From assembly GCF_018455725.1 (NCBI RefSeq), contig NZ_JAHCLR010000031.1, forward strand, positions 1 through 33,433: a DNA stretch of 33,433 nucleotides, written 5' to 3'. This DNA is from Mycolicibacter acidiphilus (GTDB lineage: Bacteria; Actinomycetota; Actinomycetes; Mycobacteriales; Mycobacteriaceae). Positions 7,668-19,740 of the stretch are shown one piece after another; position 1 is the stretch's first letter, and the number at the start of each line of letters is the position of its first letter. Below the pieces are notes generated by a model that did no database searches, was not told the origin of the DNA, and was given only the letters and a program-made list of their open reading frames with translations. A program made the translations under genes and the position numbers.

Positions 7668-8434
7668 AACAGTCCAGCCGCCGCGGGGTGCGGCGCTTCG
7701 AGCAGTTCCGGCCCGTTGTTGCGCACGCCGTTGACCAGGGTGGACACCTCGCGCAGTTCGATACCGCCGATGTCCGGCGGGCGCGTCAGCAACGCCGCCA
7801 CCGCCCCGTCGGCCGGTGCATCCGGGTCCAGCCAGCTGTCCCAGTCGTCCGCGGGCACGATCAGCGGCATCCGGTCGTGGACGTCCGCCAGCGCTCCGAC
7901 CGCGTCGGTGGTGATGATCGTGCAGCTCAGCAGTGGTGGGGTGGCCCCGCCTGCTGGGTTTTTCCATACCGACCACAGCCCGGCCATGAACAGCGTCGCG
8001 CCGTCGGCGCGGTGGATGTAGAACGGCGTCTTGCGGGTTTTGCGCCCCGCCGGGGTGGCCGGTTCGGCCCGCCACTCGTAGAAGCCGTCCATCGGGACCA
8101 GGCAGCGCTTGTGCTGCACCGCGGACCGGAACACCGGGGAGGTCGTGACCCGGTCGGCGCGGGCGTTGATCGGCTGCGGCCCCTTGGCCGCCGGCGCGCC
8201 GTCCGGGCCGGCCTTGGCCCACGGCGGCACCAGCCCCCAGCGCATCAGCCGGACCCGCCGGGTCGGCTCGTCGCCGGGCTCGGTGTGCCGGCTGACCACG
8301 GTCGTGATGTTCGCGGTGGGCGCCACGTTGTAGTTCGCCTGGTAGTCGCCGGCCGTCGCGGGTACTTCACTGACGGCCCGGATCTGCTCGGCCAGCAGGG
8401 CCGGATCGGTGGTCATCGCGAAACGCCCGCACAT
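7664..8434 (-). CDS. SRAP-domain abasic-site processing protein (HMCES/YedK family)
   Basis: A 256-residue SRAP protein, homologue of M. tuberculosis Rv3226c. Family members bind abasic sites in single-stranded DNA and form a covalent thiazolidine crosslink through Cys2 after removal of Met1, protecting the genome. The start at 8434 gives MCGRF, placing the catalytic cysteine at position 2. The longer frame starting at 8458 would abolish the mechanism and is rejected. Other conserved residues are visible: NYNVAPT, the Asn in PINARAD, the Glu in GFYEWR and the His in VHDRMPLIV. It is divergent from aroA, with 44 bp between the starts, and overlaps the PPE stop at its 3' end. Confidence 0.93.
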   Translation of the reverse strand: MCGRFAMTTDPALLAEQIRAVSEVPATAGDYQANYNVAPTANITTVVSRHTEPGDEPTRRVRLMRWGLVPPWAKAGPDGAPAAKGPQPINARADRVTTSPVFRSAVQHKRCLVPMDGFYEWRAEPATPAGRKTRKTPFYIHRADGATLFMAGLWSVWKNPAGGATPPLLSCTIITTDAVGALADVHDRMPLIVPADDWDSWLDPDAPADGAVAALLTRPPDIGGIELREVSTLVNGVRNNGPELLEAPHPAAAGLF

Positions 8435-8478
8435 GCCTCCATGGTGGCAGAAATACACCGACCGGCGATGATGGAGCG

Positions 8479-9783
8479 GTGAACACCTGGCCGGCCCCGA
8501 CCGTCACCGCCCCCGTCGACGCGACCGTCACCGTGCCCGGCTCGAAATCCCAGACCAATCGGGCGCTGCTGCTGGCCGCGCTGTCTGCCGCACAGGGCGG
8601 CTCCGGTGCGGGGACCGCCACCCTGACCGGGGCGCTGCGCAGCCGTGACACCGACCTGATGATCGACGCGCTGCGCGCCCTGGGCCTGCTCATCGACGGG
8701 CCCGGCACCGATCTGACCGTCGGCGGCGCCCTGTCCCCCGCCCCGGGCGCCCGGGTGGACTGCGGGCTGGCCGGCACCGTACTGCGGTTCGTGCCGCCGC
8801 TGGCCGCGCTGGGCGGCGCCACGGTGACGTTCGACGGCGACGAGCAGGCCCGCGCCCGCCCGATCGCCCCGCTGCTGGCCGCGATGCGCGCCCTGGGCAT
8901 CGACGTCGACGGCGACGGGCTGCCGTTCCGGGTGCACGGCATCGGGTCGGTGTCCGGTGGGACGGTGCAGATCGACGCCTCGGCGTCATCGCAGTTCGTC
9001 TCCGGGCTGCTGCTGGCCGGTGCGTCGTTCGACGACGGGCTGACCGTCGTACACACCGGTGCGACCCTGCCGTCCGCCCCGCACATCGCGATGACGGTGG
9101 CGATGCTGCGCCAGGCCGGGGTCGATGTCACCGCCGACACCGCCGCCAGTCGCTGGCGGGTGCGGCCCGGCCGGGTCGCGGCGCGGCACTGGGCGATCGA
9201 GCCGGATCTGTCCAATGCGACGCCGTTCCTCGCGGCGGCGGCACTGACCGGCGGCACGGTGCGGGTGACCGGATGGCCGGCGACGAGCGTACAACCCGCC
9301 GACGACATCCTCGACGTGCTGATGCTGACGAAATCGGTGGTGACGCTTACCGGCTCACACCTGGAGCTGCGCGGGTCGGGCGCCTACCCGGGCTTCGACG
9401 TGGACTTGCGGGCGGTCGGCGAGCTGACGCCGACGGTCGCCGCGCTGGCGGCGCTGGCCGAACCGGGATCGGTGTCCCGGCTGACCGGCATCGCCCATCT
9501 GCGCGGCCACGAGACCGACCGGCTGGCGGCGCTGAGCACCGAGATCAACGCCCTGGGCGGTGACTGCGCCGAGATCCCCGACGGCCTGGTGATCACCGCG
9601 CGGCCGCTGCACGGTGGCGTCTGGCACGCCTACGCCGACCATCGGATGGCCACCGCGGGCGCGATCATCGGCCTGCGGGTGCCCGGGGTCGAGGTGGATG
9701 ACATCGCGACCACCGCGAAGACCCTGCCCGGTTTCGTCGGGCTGTGGTCAGCGATGCTGGCCGGCGAGGACTGCGCCCCTTGA
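8479..9783 (+). CDS. aroA: 3-phosphoshikimate 1-carboxyvinyltransferase (EPSP synthase)
   Basis: A 434-residue enzyme that condenses shikimate-3-phosphate with phosphoenolpyruvate, the sixth step of the shikimate pathway to aromatic amino acids. Visible signatures are [10 protein letters not shown] near the N-terminus, GLAGTVLRF (the GNAGT position with Leu, as I recall from the mycobacterial enzyme), the [13 protein letters not shown] strand, and [13 protein letters not shown] with KTLPGF near the end. Length fits the family. The start is GTG at 8479 with GGAG six bases upstream; the N-terminal MNTWPAP resembles the M. tuberculosis protein. The stop overlaps the likely TTG start of rsgA, so the two are co-translated. 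Confidence 0.96.
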   Translation: MNTWPAPTVTAPVDATVTVPGSKSQTNRALLLAALSAAQGGSGAGTATLTGALRSRDTDLMIDALRALGLLIDGPGTDLTVGGALSPAPGARVDCGLAGTVLRFVPPLAALGGATVTFDGDEQARARPIAPLLAAMRALGIDVDGDGLPFRVHGIGSVSGGTVQIDASASSQFVSGLLLAGASFDDGLTVVHTGATLPSAPHIAMTVAMLRQAGVDVTADTAASRWRVRPGRVAARHWAIEPDLSNATPFLAAAALTGGTVRVTGWPATSVQPADDILDVLMLTKSVVTLTGSHLELRGSGAYPGFDVDLRAVGELTPTVAALAALAEPGSVSRLTGIAHLRGHETDRLAALSTEINALGGDCAEIPDGLVITARPLHGGVWHAYADHRMATAGAIIGLRVPGVEVDDIATTAKTLPGFVGLWSAMLAGEDCAP

Positions 9784-10760
9784 GGTTCGACCGCTACGAC
9801 GAGTCCGACGTCAAGGTCCGCTCCGGACGGGGGTCGCGGCCGCGGACCAAGATCCGCCCCGAGCACGCCGATGCGCGACCGGCGATGGTGGTCAGCGTCG
9901 ATCGCGGCCGCTGGGGCTGCGTGCTGGACGGCGATCCGGAACACCAGATCACCGCGATGCGCGCCCGCGAACTGGGCCGCACCCCGATCGTCGTCGGCGA
10001 CGACGTCGACGTGGTGGGTGACCTGTCCGGGCGGCCGGACACGCTGGCCCGCATCGTCCGGCGCGGCCCGCGCCGCAGCGTGCTGCGGCGCACCGCCGAC
10101 GACACCGACCCGACCGAGCGGGTGGTGGTCGCCAACGCCGACCAGTTGCTGATCGTCGTCGCACTGGCCGACCCGCCGCCGCGCACCGGACTGGTGGACC
10201 GCGCGCTGATCGCGGCCTACGCCGGCGGCCTGGCGCCGGTGGTGTGCCTGACCAAGACCGACCTGGCGCCCGCCGAGCCGTTCGCCGCGCAGTTCGCGGA
10301 CCTGGATCTCACGGTCGTCACCGCCGGCCGCGACGACCCGCTCGACGCCGTCGCCCCGCTGCTGGACTCGCGGGTGACGGTGCTGCTGGGCCACTCCGGG
10401 GTCGGCAAGTCCACCCTGGTGAACCGTCTTGTGCCGCAAGCCGATCGGGCGGTCGGCGAGGTCACCGGCATCGGCCGGGGCCGGCACACCTCGACGCAGT
10501 CGGTGGCGCTGCCGCTGACCGGGTCGGGCTGGGTGATCGACACCCCCGGCATCCGCTCGTTCGGCCTGGCCCACATCGCCCCCGACGACGTGCTACTGGC
10601 GTTCTCCGATCTGGCCGAGGCGATCGGCGAATGCCCGCGCGGCTGTGGGCATTCCGGTCCGCCCGCCGACCCCGAGTGCGCGCTGGACACGCTGACCGGT
10701 CCGGCCGCGCGCCGCGCCGAGGCCGCCCGGCGACTGCTGGCGGTGCTGCGGGAGCCGTGA
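9780..10760 (+). CDS. rsgA: ribosome small-subunit-dependent GTPase A
   Basis: A 326-residue circularly permuted GTPase that assists late maturation of the 30S ribosomal subunit. An N-terminal OB-fold region is followed by the GTPase motifs in permuted order: TKTD (G4), then GHSGVGKS (G1, residues 204-211), the HTST region (G2) and DTPG (G3). A C-terminal zinc knuckle (CPRGCGH...C) completes the family architecture. I chose TTG at 9780 because TTGA overlaps the aroA stop in the usual coupling arrangement and [10 protein letters not shown] near the start matches the mycobacterial orthologue. A GTG at 9744 would need a 40-base overlap. It ends four bases from the convergent desA3 stop. Confidence 0.93.
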   Translation: MRFDRYDESDVKVRSGRGSRPRTKIRPEHADARPAMVVSVDRGRWGCVLDGDPEHQITAMRARELGRTPIVVGDDVDVVGDLSGRPDTLARIVRRGPRRSVLRRTADDTDPTERVVVANADQLLIVVALADPPPRTGLVDRALIAAYAGGLAPVVCLTKTDLAPAEPFAAQFADLDLTVVTAGRDDPLDAVAPLLDSRVTVLLGHSGVGKSTLVNRLVPQADRAVGEVTGIGRGRHTSTQSVALPLTGSGWVIDTPGIRSFGLAHIAPDDVLLAFSDLAEAIGECPRGCGHSGPPADPECALDTLTGPAARRAEAARRLLAVLREP

Positions 10761-10764
10761 GGGC

Positions 10765-12027
10765 TCAGGCGGCGAGATCGTCGGGACGGCGGTCGCGCCG
10801 CCAGGCGCGGGCGGCGGCGATCGCGGTCTTCAGCCCACGCCGGCGGCCGGTCACCGGGTCCGCCCCGGCGTACTCCGGCCCCAGGTCGGCGAACATCCGC
10901 TCGCTGCGGGTCTCCGGGGCGTCGTCGGCGGTGTCGGTCAGGAAACGGTCCGGCAGTGACAGTTTCGCGATGGTCCGCCAGGTCTTGCCGTACTGCACCA
11001 GGAACGGGCCGGTGGTGTAGGGCAGGTCGTACTTCTCGCAGACCGCGCGCACCCGCACGGCGATCTCCTCGTACCGGTTGCTGGGCAGGTCCGGGTAGAG
11101 GTGGTGTTCGATCTGGTGGCTCAAGCTGCCGCTCATGAACCGCATCGCCGGCCCGGCGTCGATGTTAGCGCTGCCGAGCAACTGCCGCAGGTACCACTGG
11201 CCACGGGACTCGCCGGCCATGTCGGTCTTGGTGAATTTCTCTGCGCCGTCCGGGAAATGGCCGCAGAAGATGATCGCGTTCGCCCACACGTTGCGGATCA
11301 CGTTGGCGATCGCGTTGGCCTTACACGTCGAACCGAAGGTCGCGCCGGGCGACAGCGACGTCAGCGCGGGGAACGCGACGTAATCCTTGAACACCTGCCG
11401 GCCGGCTTTGCCGGAGAACTCCCGCAGCCGGACCAGCGTCGCCTGCCGGTCCGACCGGCCCTTGAAGATCTTCCCGATCTCCAAGTGCTGCAACGCGACT
11501 CCCCACTCGAAGAAGACCGCCAGCATCGCGTTGAAGAACACGTTGAACATGTTGAACGGCTTCCACGGCACGTCGCGGGTGACCCGCAGCAGGCCGTAGC
11601 CCACGTCGTCGTCCATGCCGAGGATGTTGGTGAACTTGTGGTGCATGAAGTTGTGCGTGATCCGCCAGTGCTTGCTGGACCCGGCCATGTCCCATTCCCA
11701 GCCGGTGGAGTGCACCTCCGGGTCGTTCATCCAGTCCCACTGGCCGTGCATGGCGTTGTGGCCGATCTCCATGTTCTCGATGATCTTGGCCAGACCCAGC
11801 GTCGCCGTCCCCGTCCAGAACGCCGTGCGGCGCGAACTCGCGGCCAGCAGCACCCGGCCGGTCACCTCCAGCGCGCGCTGGGCGGCGATGGTGCGGCGGA
11901 TGTAGCGGGCATCACGCTCGCCGCGCGACGCTTCGATGTCGGCGCGGATGGCGTCGAATTCGGCGCCCAGCTCATCGATGTCGGCGGCGGTCAGGTGCGC
12001 GAACACCTCGACGTCGGTTACCGCCAT
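10765..12027 (-). CDS. desA3: stearoyl-CoA delta-9 desaturase
   Basis: A 420-residue membrane-associated acyl-CoA desaturase, homologue of M. tuberculosis DesA3 (Rv3229c), which makes oleoyl-CoA from stearoyl-CoA. The three histidine clusters that bind the di-iron centre are intact: HNAMH (90-94), HNFMHH (125-130) and HQIEHH in the C-terminal third, followed by LYPDLPSNRY. Hydrophobic stretches around the boxes fit the integral-membrane family. GGAAGG lies four bases upstream of the ATG. An inverted repeat at 12093-12114 covers its promoter, and a near copy precedes the reductase gene just upstream, which in M. tuberculosis supplies electrons to DesA3. Confidence 0.95.
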   Translation of the reverse strand: MAVTDVEVFAHLTAADIDELGAEFDAIRADIEASRGERDARYIRRTIAAQRALEVTGRVLLAASSRRTAFWTGTATLGLAKIIENMEIGHNAMHGQWDWMNDPEVHSTGWEWDMAGSSKHWRITHNFMHHKFTNILGMDDDVGYGLLRVTRDVPWKPFNMFNVFFNAMLAVFFEWGVALQHLEIGKIFKGRSDRQATLVRLREFSGKAGRQVFKDYVAFPALTSLSPGATFGSTCKANAIANVIRNVWANAIIFCGHFPDGAEKFTKTDMAGESRGQWYLRQLLGSANIDAGPAMRFMSGSLSHQIEHHLYPDLPSNRYEEIAVRVRAVCEKYDLPYTTGPFLVQYGKTWRTIAKLSLPDRFLTDTADDAPETRSERMFADLGPEYAGADPVTGRRRGLKTAIAAARAWRRDRRPDDLAA

Positions 12028-12092
12028 CAGACCGCCTTCCGTAAGCCTTGCACTGAGCCCTGAACCGGGCCTCGAATCAAGCGACGCAATAC

Positions 12093-12114
12093 TAACCTAC
12101 GATTCCGTAGGTTA
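12093..12114. promoter_or_regulatory. inverted-repeat operator in the desA3 promoter
   Basis: TAACCTACG and CGTAGGTTA face each other across four bases (ATTC), a perfect 9-bp inverted repeat. On the minus strand TAGTAT (12094-12089) immediately follows and fits a -10 element for desA3, so a bound protein would block the promoter. The spacing suits a TetR-family dimer. The same half-site recurs at 13319-13338 ahead of the reductase gene. Confidence 0.7.
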
Positions 12115-12129
12115 CTAACCGGTAACCGA

Positions 12130-13284
12130 TCAGACGTCCAGCGTGCAGTCGCCGGCCGCGGCGCAGACACACGTCTGGATGCGACTTCCCGGCTCGTGCT
12201 CGGCGCCGTTGCGCAGGTCACGGACGTGTCCGTCGACCAGCTCGACCACGCAGGACTGGCAGATGCCCATCCGGCAGCCGAACGGAAGCTGCACCCCGGC
12301 CCCCTCGCCGGCCTCCAGCAGCGTGGTCGCGGCGTCGGCGGCGACGCTCTTGCCGCTACGACCGAAGGTGACGGTGCCCCCGCCGTCCGCCGCCACCGTG
12401 CGGACCGCGGCGAACCGCTCGACGTGCAGCCGGTCGGTGATCCCGGCCTGCGCCCAGAGCCGCTCGGCATCGGCGAGCAGCGCCCCCGGCCCGCACGCCC
12501 AGGTCTGCCGGTCACGCCAGTCGGGCACCTCGGCGTCGAGGGTCCCCGGGCCGCTCAGGTCGAGCCGGCCCTGATCGCGGGTGGTGCGCAGGACCAGCCG
12601 GTAGCCCGGGTGATCCCGGTGCAGCGCAGCGAGTTCGTCGGCGAACAGCGCATCGTCGGCGGTGGGCGCCGAGTGCACGTGGATGACGTCGGTGATTCCC
12701 CCGCGCCGGGCCAGGGTGCGCAGCATCGACATCACCGGGGTGATCCCGGAGCCGGCGGTGAGGAACAGCACCGTGGCCGGCACCGGATCGGGCAGCACGA
12801 ACTCACCCTGCGGCGCCGCCAGCCGGACGATGGTCCCCGGGTCGACGCCGTCCACCAGGTGACTGGACAGGAATCCCTCCGGCATCGCCTTGACCGTGAT
12901 CGTGATCGTGCGCGACCGGCCCGGTTCGGTGGTCGGTGGCGACGTCAGCGAATAGGACCGCCACCGCCACCGCCCGTCGACGAGCAGCCCGATCCCGATG
13001 TACTGCCCGGGGGCGTAGTCGAAGTGGAAACCCCAGCCGGGCTTGATGACCAGCGTCGCGGAGTCCTCGGTCTCCCGGTGTACCGCGAGCACCCGGCCGC
13101 GTAGTTCCCGCGCCGACCACAGCGGGTTGGCCAGCCGCAGATAGTCGTCCGGCAGCAGCGGGGTGGTGATCCGGGTTGCGATGCGCCGCACCGCGTTCCA
13201 ACCGGGATGCCGGTCGGCGCCGACGACCGTCGGTCGCTTGGTGTCGCCGACGTTGGCGTTGATCGCCTGGTATTTCCTGACCAC
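12130..13284 (-). CDS. ferredoxin-NAD(P)H reductase/ferredoxin fusion, desaturase electron donor (Rv3230c-like)
   Basis: A 384-residue flavoprotein fused to a 2Fe-2S ferredoxin domain. The FAD-binding barrel carries [11 protein letters not shown], the nucleotide domain [13 protein letters not shown], and the C-terminal ferredoxin the cluster ligands in CRMGICQSC plus a later Cys (TCVCAAAGD). Its M. tuberculosis counterpart Rv3230c passes electrons from NADPH to DesA3. I chose GTG at 13284, preceded by an AGGA sequence, giving a length close to the 380 residues I recall for Rv3230c. The frame reading further upstream runs into the next gene and is not family-like. It is preceded by an operator-like site at 13319-13338. 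Confidence 0.9.
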   Translation of the reverse strand: MVRKYQAINANVGDTKRPTVVGADRHPGWNAVRRIATRITTPLLPDDYLRLANPLWSARELRGRVLAVHRETEDSATLVIKPGWGFHFDYAPGQYIGIGLLVDGRWRWRSYSLTSPPTTEPGRSRTITITVKAMPEGFLSSHLVDGVDPGTIVRLAAPQGEFVLPDPVPATVLFLTAGSGITPVMSMLRTLARRGGITDVIHVHSAPTADDALFADELAALHRDHPGYRLVLRTTRDQGRLDLSGPGTLDAEVPDWRDRQTWACGPGALLADAERLWAQAGITDRLHVERFAAVRTVAADGGGTVTFGRSGKSVAADAATTLLEAGEGAGVQLPFGCRMGICQSCVVELVDGHVRDLRNGAEHEPGSRIQTCVCAAAGDCTLDV

Positions 13285-13318
13285 TGAAGAATTCCTGCCC
13301 ACTACCGGAGAATGATTG

Positions 13319-13338
13319 AACCTACGGTAGCGTAACTT
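13319..13338. promoter_or_regulatory. second copy of the desA3-type operator, one arm degenerate
   Basis: AACCTACG (13319-13326), four bases, then CGTAACTT (13331-13338). This matches the desA3 operator in spacing and in one entire arm; the other arm differs at two bases (CGTAACTT versus CGTAGGTT). It lies 34 bp upstream of the reductase start, in the 67-bp gap after the preceding gene. Two matching sites in front of two functionally paired genes argue for common control. Confidence 0.6.
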
Positions 13339-13351
13339 CGCTCGATCGCCA

Positions 13352-13861
13352 TCAGAGCAGGTCGAGCAGGAACGGCAGCTCCTGGGTGGCGTACCAGGCC
13401 AGGTCGTGATCCTGGGCATCGCCGACGGTGAGCTCGGCATCCTCGTCACCGAGGTCGGCGTCGTCGATCACCGCCATCGCGGCGAGCACCGCCGGCTCCG
13501 CGGCCGCGGTGTCGACGTACGCGGCGACCACATCGGCCAGCGGCACCGACCCGGCCAACCGGACGACCGCGGTGTCCAGGTCCGGGCGCACCTCGACCTG
13601 TTCGACGTCGGCCACCAGCACCGCCCGCCGCACCGGCGGCGCGGCAGCGCCGGGCTCGGGCTCTTCCCCGCCGAGCAGTCGCAGCGACGCCAGTGCCGCC
13701 TCACCGAGGGCGACCTCGGCCAGTTCGTCGTCGTCGCCGGTGGCGTACGCCTCACGCAGCGCCGGGGTCACCGCGAACGCGGTCCCGCTGACCGGCCGAA
13801 GCGATCCGTCGGCGACCAGCCTGGCCAGCAGGTCCAGGGTCGCCGGAATGTAGACGCGCAT
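13352..13861 (-). CDS. conserved hypothetical protein (Rv3231c-like)
   Basis: A 169-residue acidic, alanine-rich protein. It begins [21 protein letters not shown] and ends [20 protein letters not shown], which I recognise as the Rv3231c family of actinobacteria. The middle (about residues 65-78, [14 protein letters not shown]) looks like a linker between an N-terminal and a C-terminal half. No catalytic motif, membrane segment or signal peptide is visible. Position between ppk2 and the desaturase reductase matches M. tuberculosis. Function is unknown. Confidence 0.8.
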   Translation of the reverse strand: MRVYIPATLDLLARLVADGSLRPVSGTAFAVTPALREAYATGDDDELAEVALGEAALASLRLLGGEEPEPGAAAPPVRRAVLVADVEQVEVRPDLDTAVVRLAGSVPLADVVAAYVDTAAAEPAVLAAMAVIDDADLGDEDAELTVGDAQDHDLAWYATQELPFLLDLL

Positions 13862-13872
13862 GAGCTCAGACC

Positions 13873-14673
13873 CTAACCGGCAGCAAGGCGGCCCGCGTAG
13901 TCGTCGACGTAGTTGTAGAGCCCGCGGTCCGGGCGCTGGTAGTCACCGGTCACCACCGGAGCCGACGGCAGCGTCACCTTCTCGTGCGTCACCTCGCCGT
14001 ACGGGATCGTCGACAGCAGGTGCGCCATCATGTTCAGCCGGGCATGCTTTTTGATCTCGGATTCCACGACGTACCAGGGGCTGGTCGGCACGTCGGTAGC
14101 CGCCATCATCTCGTCGCGGGCCCGGGAGTAGTCCTCCCAGCGGTACACCGCCTCGGTATCCATCGGGCTGAGCTTCCACTGCCGGCGGGGATCGTTGCGC
14201 CGCTTGGCGAACCGCCGCAGCTGTTCGGCCTGCGACACCGAGAACCAGTATTTGCGCAGCAGAATCCCGTCGTCGATGAGCAGCCGCTCGAAGACGGGGG
14301 TCTCGGTCAGGAACCGCGAATGCTCCTCGGCGGAGCAGAAACCCATCACCTTCTCCACCCCGGCCCGGTTGTACCAGGACCGGTCGAACAGGGTGATCTC
14401 CCCCGCCGTCGGCAGGTGCGCGACGTAGCGCTGGTAGTACCACTGGCCGCGTTCACGCTCGGTCGGCGCCGGCAGCGCCGCCACCCGGGCGACCCGCGGG
14501 CTCAGATACTCGGTGATCCGTTTGATCGTGCCGCCCTTGCCGGCGGCGTCGCGCCCCTCGAATAGCACCACCACCCGGGCCCCGGTGTGCCGGACCCACT
14601 CCTGCAGCTTCACGAATTCCGTTTGCAGGCGCAGCAATTCGGACTCATACACCCGGTTCCGCAGCTTGCTCAC
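13873..14673 (-). CDS. ppk2: polyphosphate kinase 2
   Basis: A 266-residue PPK2-family kinase that uses polyphosphate to phosphorylate nucleoside diphosphates, or the reverse. Walker A lies at residues 40-49 (GRDAAGKGGT) and Walker B in LFDRSWYNR near 95-103, followed by the lid module with basic residues (AKRRNDPRRQWKLSP). The fold is the single-domain class I type. It corresponds to M. tuberculosis Rv3232c. The GTG start at 14673 overlaps the TGA stop of the acyltransferase upstream (GTGA), so the two are probably translationally coupled. Confidence 0.95.
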   Translation of the reverse strand: MSKLRNRVYESELLRLQTEFVKLQEWVRHTGARVVVLFEGRDAAGKGGTIKRITEYLSPRVARVAALPAPTERERGQWYYQRYVAHLPTAGEITLFDRSWYNRAGVEKVMGFCSAEEHSRFLTETPVFERLLIDDGILLRKYWFSVSQAEQLRRFAKRRNDPRRQWKLSPMDTEAVYRWEDYSRARDEMMAATDVPTSPWYVVESEIKKHARLNMMAHLLSTIPYGEVTHEKVTLPSAPVVTGDYQRPDRGLYNYVDDYAGRLAAG

Positions 14674-16085
14674 TTGGCGGCCTCCAGCAGTTCGGCCAGC
14701 GCCTCGTCCAGCAGCGCCGGCGCCATCGCGACATCGCTCATCGCCTTGCGATCGGCGTTGACGCCGTAGTACAGCGTCCCGTTGTAGGACGTCACCCCGA
14801 TCGTCAGCGCCTTGTTGGGCAGCAGCGGCGGCACGCTGTAGGTCTCCAGCAGCTTCGCGCCGCAGACGTACAGCTGCCGTTGCGCGCCAGGCGCATTGGT
14901 GATCAGCAGGTTGAACACCCGGCCGGTGAACCCCGCAAAACCGGTGGCCACCCGCACCCCCATCGCGTGCAGGGTGGGTGGCGCGAAACCCGAGACGGTC
15001 AGGATCGTCCGGGCGTCCACCCGGTCCGTCGGGGTCGGGTGCGATTCGGTGGCGTAGGCGATCTGGGACAGCCGGATCACCGGATTCGGTTCTCCCACCG
15101 GCAGATCCACCAGGAACGGCGCCACCGCCCCGATCGGCTGACTCTGCCCGGCGTTGTCGTGGTGGTCGGGCCCCACCGACAGCGGCGCCATCGCCCGCAC
15201 GGTCCGCGTCGAGGCGACCGGCTCACCGCGCGACAGCAGCCAGTTGCGCAGTGCGCCGGTGATCACCGCGAGCACGACGTCGTTGATGTCGCAGTCGTAG
15301 CGGGCCCGCACCGCCCGGTAGTCGTCCAGCGCCCCGTGCGCCACCGTGAACAGCCGGTTCTGGGACACCTGGGTGTTCATCGGCGTGTGCGGCGCGGTGC
15401 CGCGGGCGATCGCGCGCGCGGCGTCGACGGCCTGACGACCCACCCAGGCCAGCGGACCGGACCCGATCGCCATCTCGGCGATGTTGGACCCGACCGCCCG
15501 CAGCTGGGTCCGCGGGGTGGTCACCCAGTCCCCGACCGCGCCGAGCACCAGTTCCGCGGTGCCCGGCTCGCGCCGCGGCACCCAGATGTCCTCGTCGAAC
15601 GCCGGCGGGCGCTGCGTCCGGTCGACGATCACATGCCCGATCGCCGGTGCGGCCATCCCGTTGATCAGCGCCTGATGCGACTTGATGTAGAGCGCGACCC
15701 GGTGATCGGCCAGCCCCTCGATCAGGTACATCTCCCACAGCGGCCGGTGCCGGTCGAACGGCTGCTGGCCCAGCTGGGCGATCAGCTCGTGCAACTGCCG
15801 GTCGCTGCCCGGCGACGGCACCGCCAGGTGCCGGACGTGGTAGGTGACGTCGAAATCGTGGTCGTCGACCCAGACCGGCCGGGCCAGACTCATCGTCACT
15901 TCGCGGATCTTCTGCCGGTAGCGCGGCGTCTGCGGCAGCCGCTGCTCCACGGTTTCCAGCAGCCGCTCATAGCTCAGGCCACCGCGCGGGCTGCGCAGGA
16001 TGTACAGCGACTGCACGTACATCGGGGTGGTCGTGTTCTCCAACCGGTAGAAAGTCGCATCCGACGCCGACAGCCGGTTCACCAT
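14670..16085 (-). CDS. WS/DGAT-family acyltransferase with altered catalytic motif (Rv3233c/Rv3234c-like, tgs3 region)
   Basis: A 471-residue wax ester synthase/diacylglycerol acyltransferase homologue: an N-terminal acyltransferase domain (MVNRLSASDATFYRLE, then PVWVDDHDFDVTYHVRHL, RPLWEMYLIEGL) and a C-terminal WES domain (PLSVG, LLITNAPGAQRQLYV, LTIGVTSYNGTLYYGV). The catalytic HHxxxDG position reads HQALING, so the second His and the Asp are both replaced. Activity may be weak or changed. In M. tuberculosis this stretch is, as I recall, annotated as two adjacent genes; here it is one continuous frame. I chose the ATG at 16085, preceded by GGGAGGA, over the longer frame to 16133. Confidence 0.9.
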   Translation of the reverse strand: MVNRLSASDATFYRLENTTTPMYVQSLYILRSPRGGLSYERLLETVEQRLPQTPRYRQKIREVTMSLARPVWVDDHDFDVTYHVRHLAVPSPGSDRQLHELIAQLGQQPFDRHRPLWEMYLIEGLADHRVALYIKSHQALINGMAAPAIGHVIVDRTQRPPAFDEDIWVPRREPGTAELVLGAVGDWVTTPRTQLRAVGSNIAEMAIGSGPLAWVGRQAVDAARAIARGTAPHTPMNTQVSQNRLFTVAHGALDDYRAVRARYDCDINDVVLAVITGALRNWLLSRGEPVASTRTVRAMAPLSVGPDHHDNAGQSQPIGAVAPFLVDLPVGEPNPVIRLSQIAYATESHPTPTDRVDARTILTVSGFAPPTLHAMGVRVATGFAGFTGRVFNLLITNAPGAQRQLYVCGAKLLETYSVPPLLPNKALTIGVTSYNGTLYYGVNADRKAMSDVAMAPALLDEALAELLEAAK

Positions 16086-16274
16086 CGCCGCCCGTCCTCC
16101 CTGCCGATTCCATCCGGACGACCCGGCCCCCAATACTTCTGACCGTCACGGTAGCCGCTCAGATCAGGCGTACCACACGCGGATACGGCCGACGCGGCTT
16201 TGTGCGATGATCGCTGCAGCGTCCGCCACTCTCCAGCGGGCCCGTGTGATCCGACCGAGCCTGGAGAGTTGACC

Positions 16275-16787
16275 GTGCCCCTCGATTACCGTTCCGCCGC
16301 CCCGTCGTCCGCCCCCGCGGTCACCCCCGTCGCCGACTACGAACCGCCCGCAAGCACCGATGCACACCACCGGCCGTCCGGCCCGCTGCGGCACCTGCGG
16401 GGGCACTCCGCCGCGGCGCGCCCGCACCGACCCGGGCACCTCTCGCTGCCGCCGCCGCTGCAGTCGGCGGCCGTGTTCGCCGACGCGGCGCTGCGCCGGG
16501 TGCTGGAGGTCGTGGACCTGCGCCGGCCGCCGGCGCACCTGCGCCCGCTGCTCACCGCGGACCTCGCCGAATCGGTGCTGTCACGCCGGCCGGTCGGCGA
16601 CGCGGCGGCCGACCCGGCGACGCTGCAGCGGCTGCGCGTGCAGGCGGTCACGTCGTGCCGCCCGGCGACGGCCGTGGAGGTGTTCGGCACCTACCGGCGC
16701 GGCCGGCGGGTGCATGCGCTGGCCGGCCGCGTGCAGCGGGTGCCCGACGGACCGGGCTGGCAGCTGGTCGCCCTGCACATCGGCTGA
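16275..16787 (+). CDS. conserved hypothetical Ala/Arg/Pro-rich protein (Rv3235-like)
   Basis: A 170-residue protein with a low-complexity Pro/Ala/Ser-rich N-terminus (~65 residues) and a compact C-terminal domain (LQSAAVFADAALRRVLEVVDLRRPP ... VEVFGTYRRGRRVHALAGRVQ). That domain is the Rv3235 family, often encoded beside secA in actinobacteria. I chose GTG at 16275, with GGAGA ten bases upstream; a further-upstream frame opening at 16200 lacks support. No membrane segment or signal peptide is visible. Function is unknown; conservation beside secA1 hints at an export or cell-division context but proves nothing. Confidence 0.7.
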   Translation: MPLDYRSAAPSSAPAVTPVADYEPPASTDAHHRPSGPLRHLRGHSAAARPHRPGHLSLPPPLQSAAVFADAALRRVLEVVDLRRPPAHLRPLLTADLAESVLSRRPVGDAAADPATLQRLRVQAVTSCRPATAVEVFGTYRRGRRVHALAGRVQRVPDGPGWQLVALHIG

Positions 16788-16796
16788 CCGGGTGGG

Positions 16797-19574
<2,778 letters not shown>

Positions 19575-19740
19575 GGCTATGTCCCCATCTCAGATGTCAG
19601 TCTTCTCCCATTGCGAGCGCCACCCATGGTAGGTGACACCCCGCCGAAGCCCGACAACACCGCCGCGTCGGTTTCGCGCCGGGTTTATGCGGCGCCCCCA
19701 GTGTCGCCTCTCCTTCGTCGAGGCTCGCTGAACCGCCGGA

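Noticed and set aside
5583-8222. Very long open frame (879 codons) on the minus strand opposite the PPE pair and SRAP gene
   Set aside because: It is antisense to clearly recognisable genes, has no domain signature in its low-complexity Arg/Gly/Gln-rich translation, and such frames arise readily at high GC.
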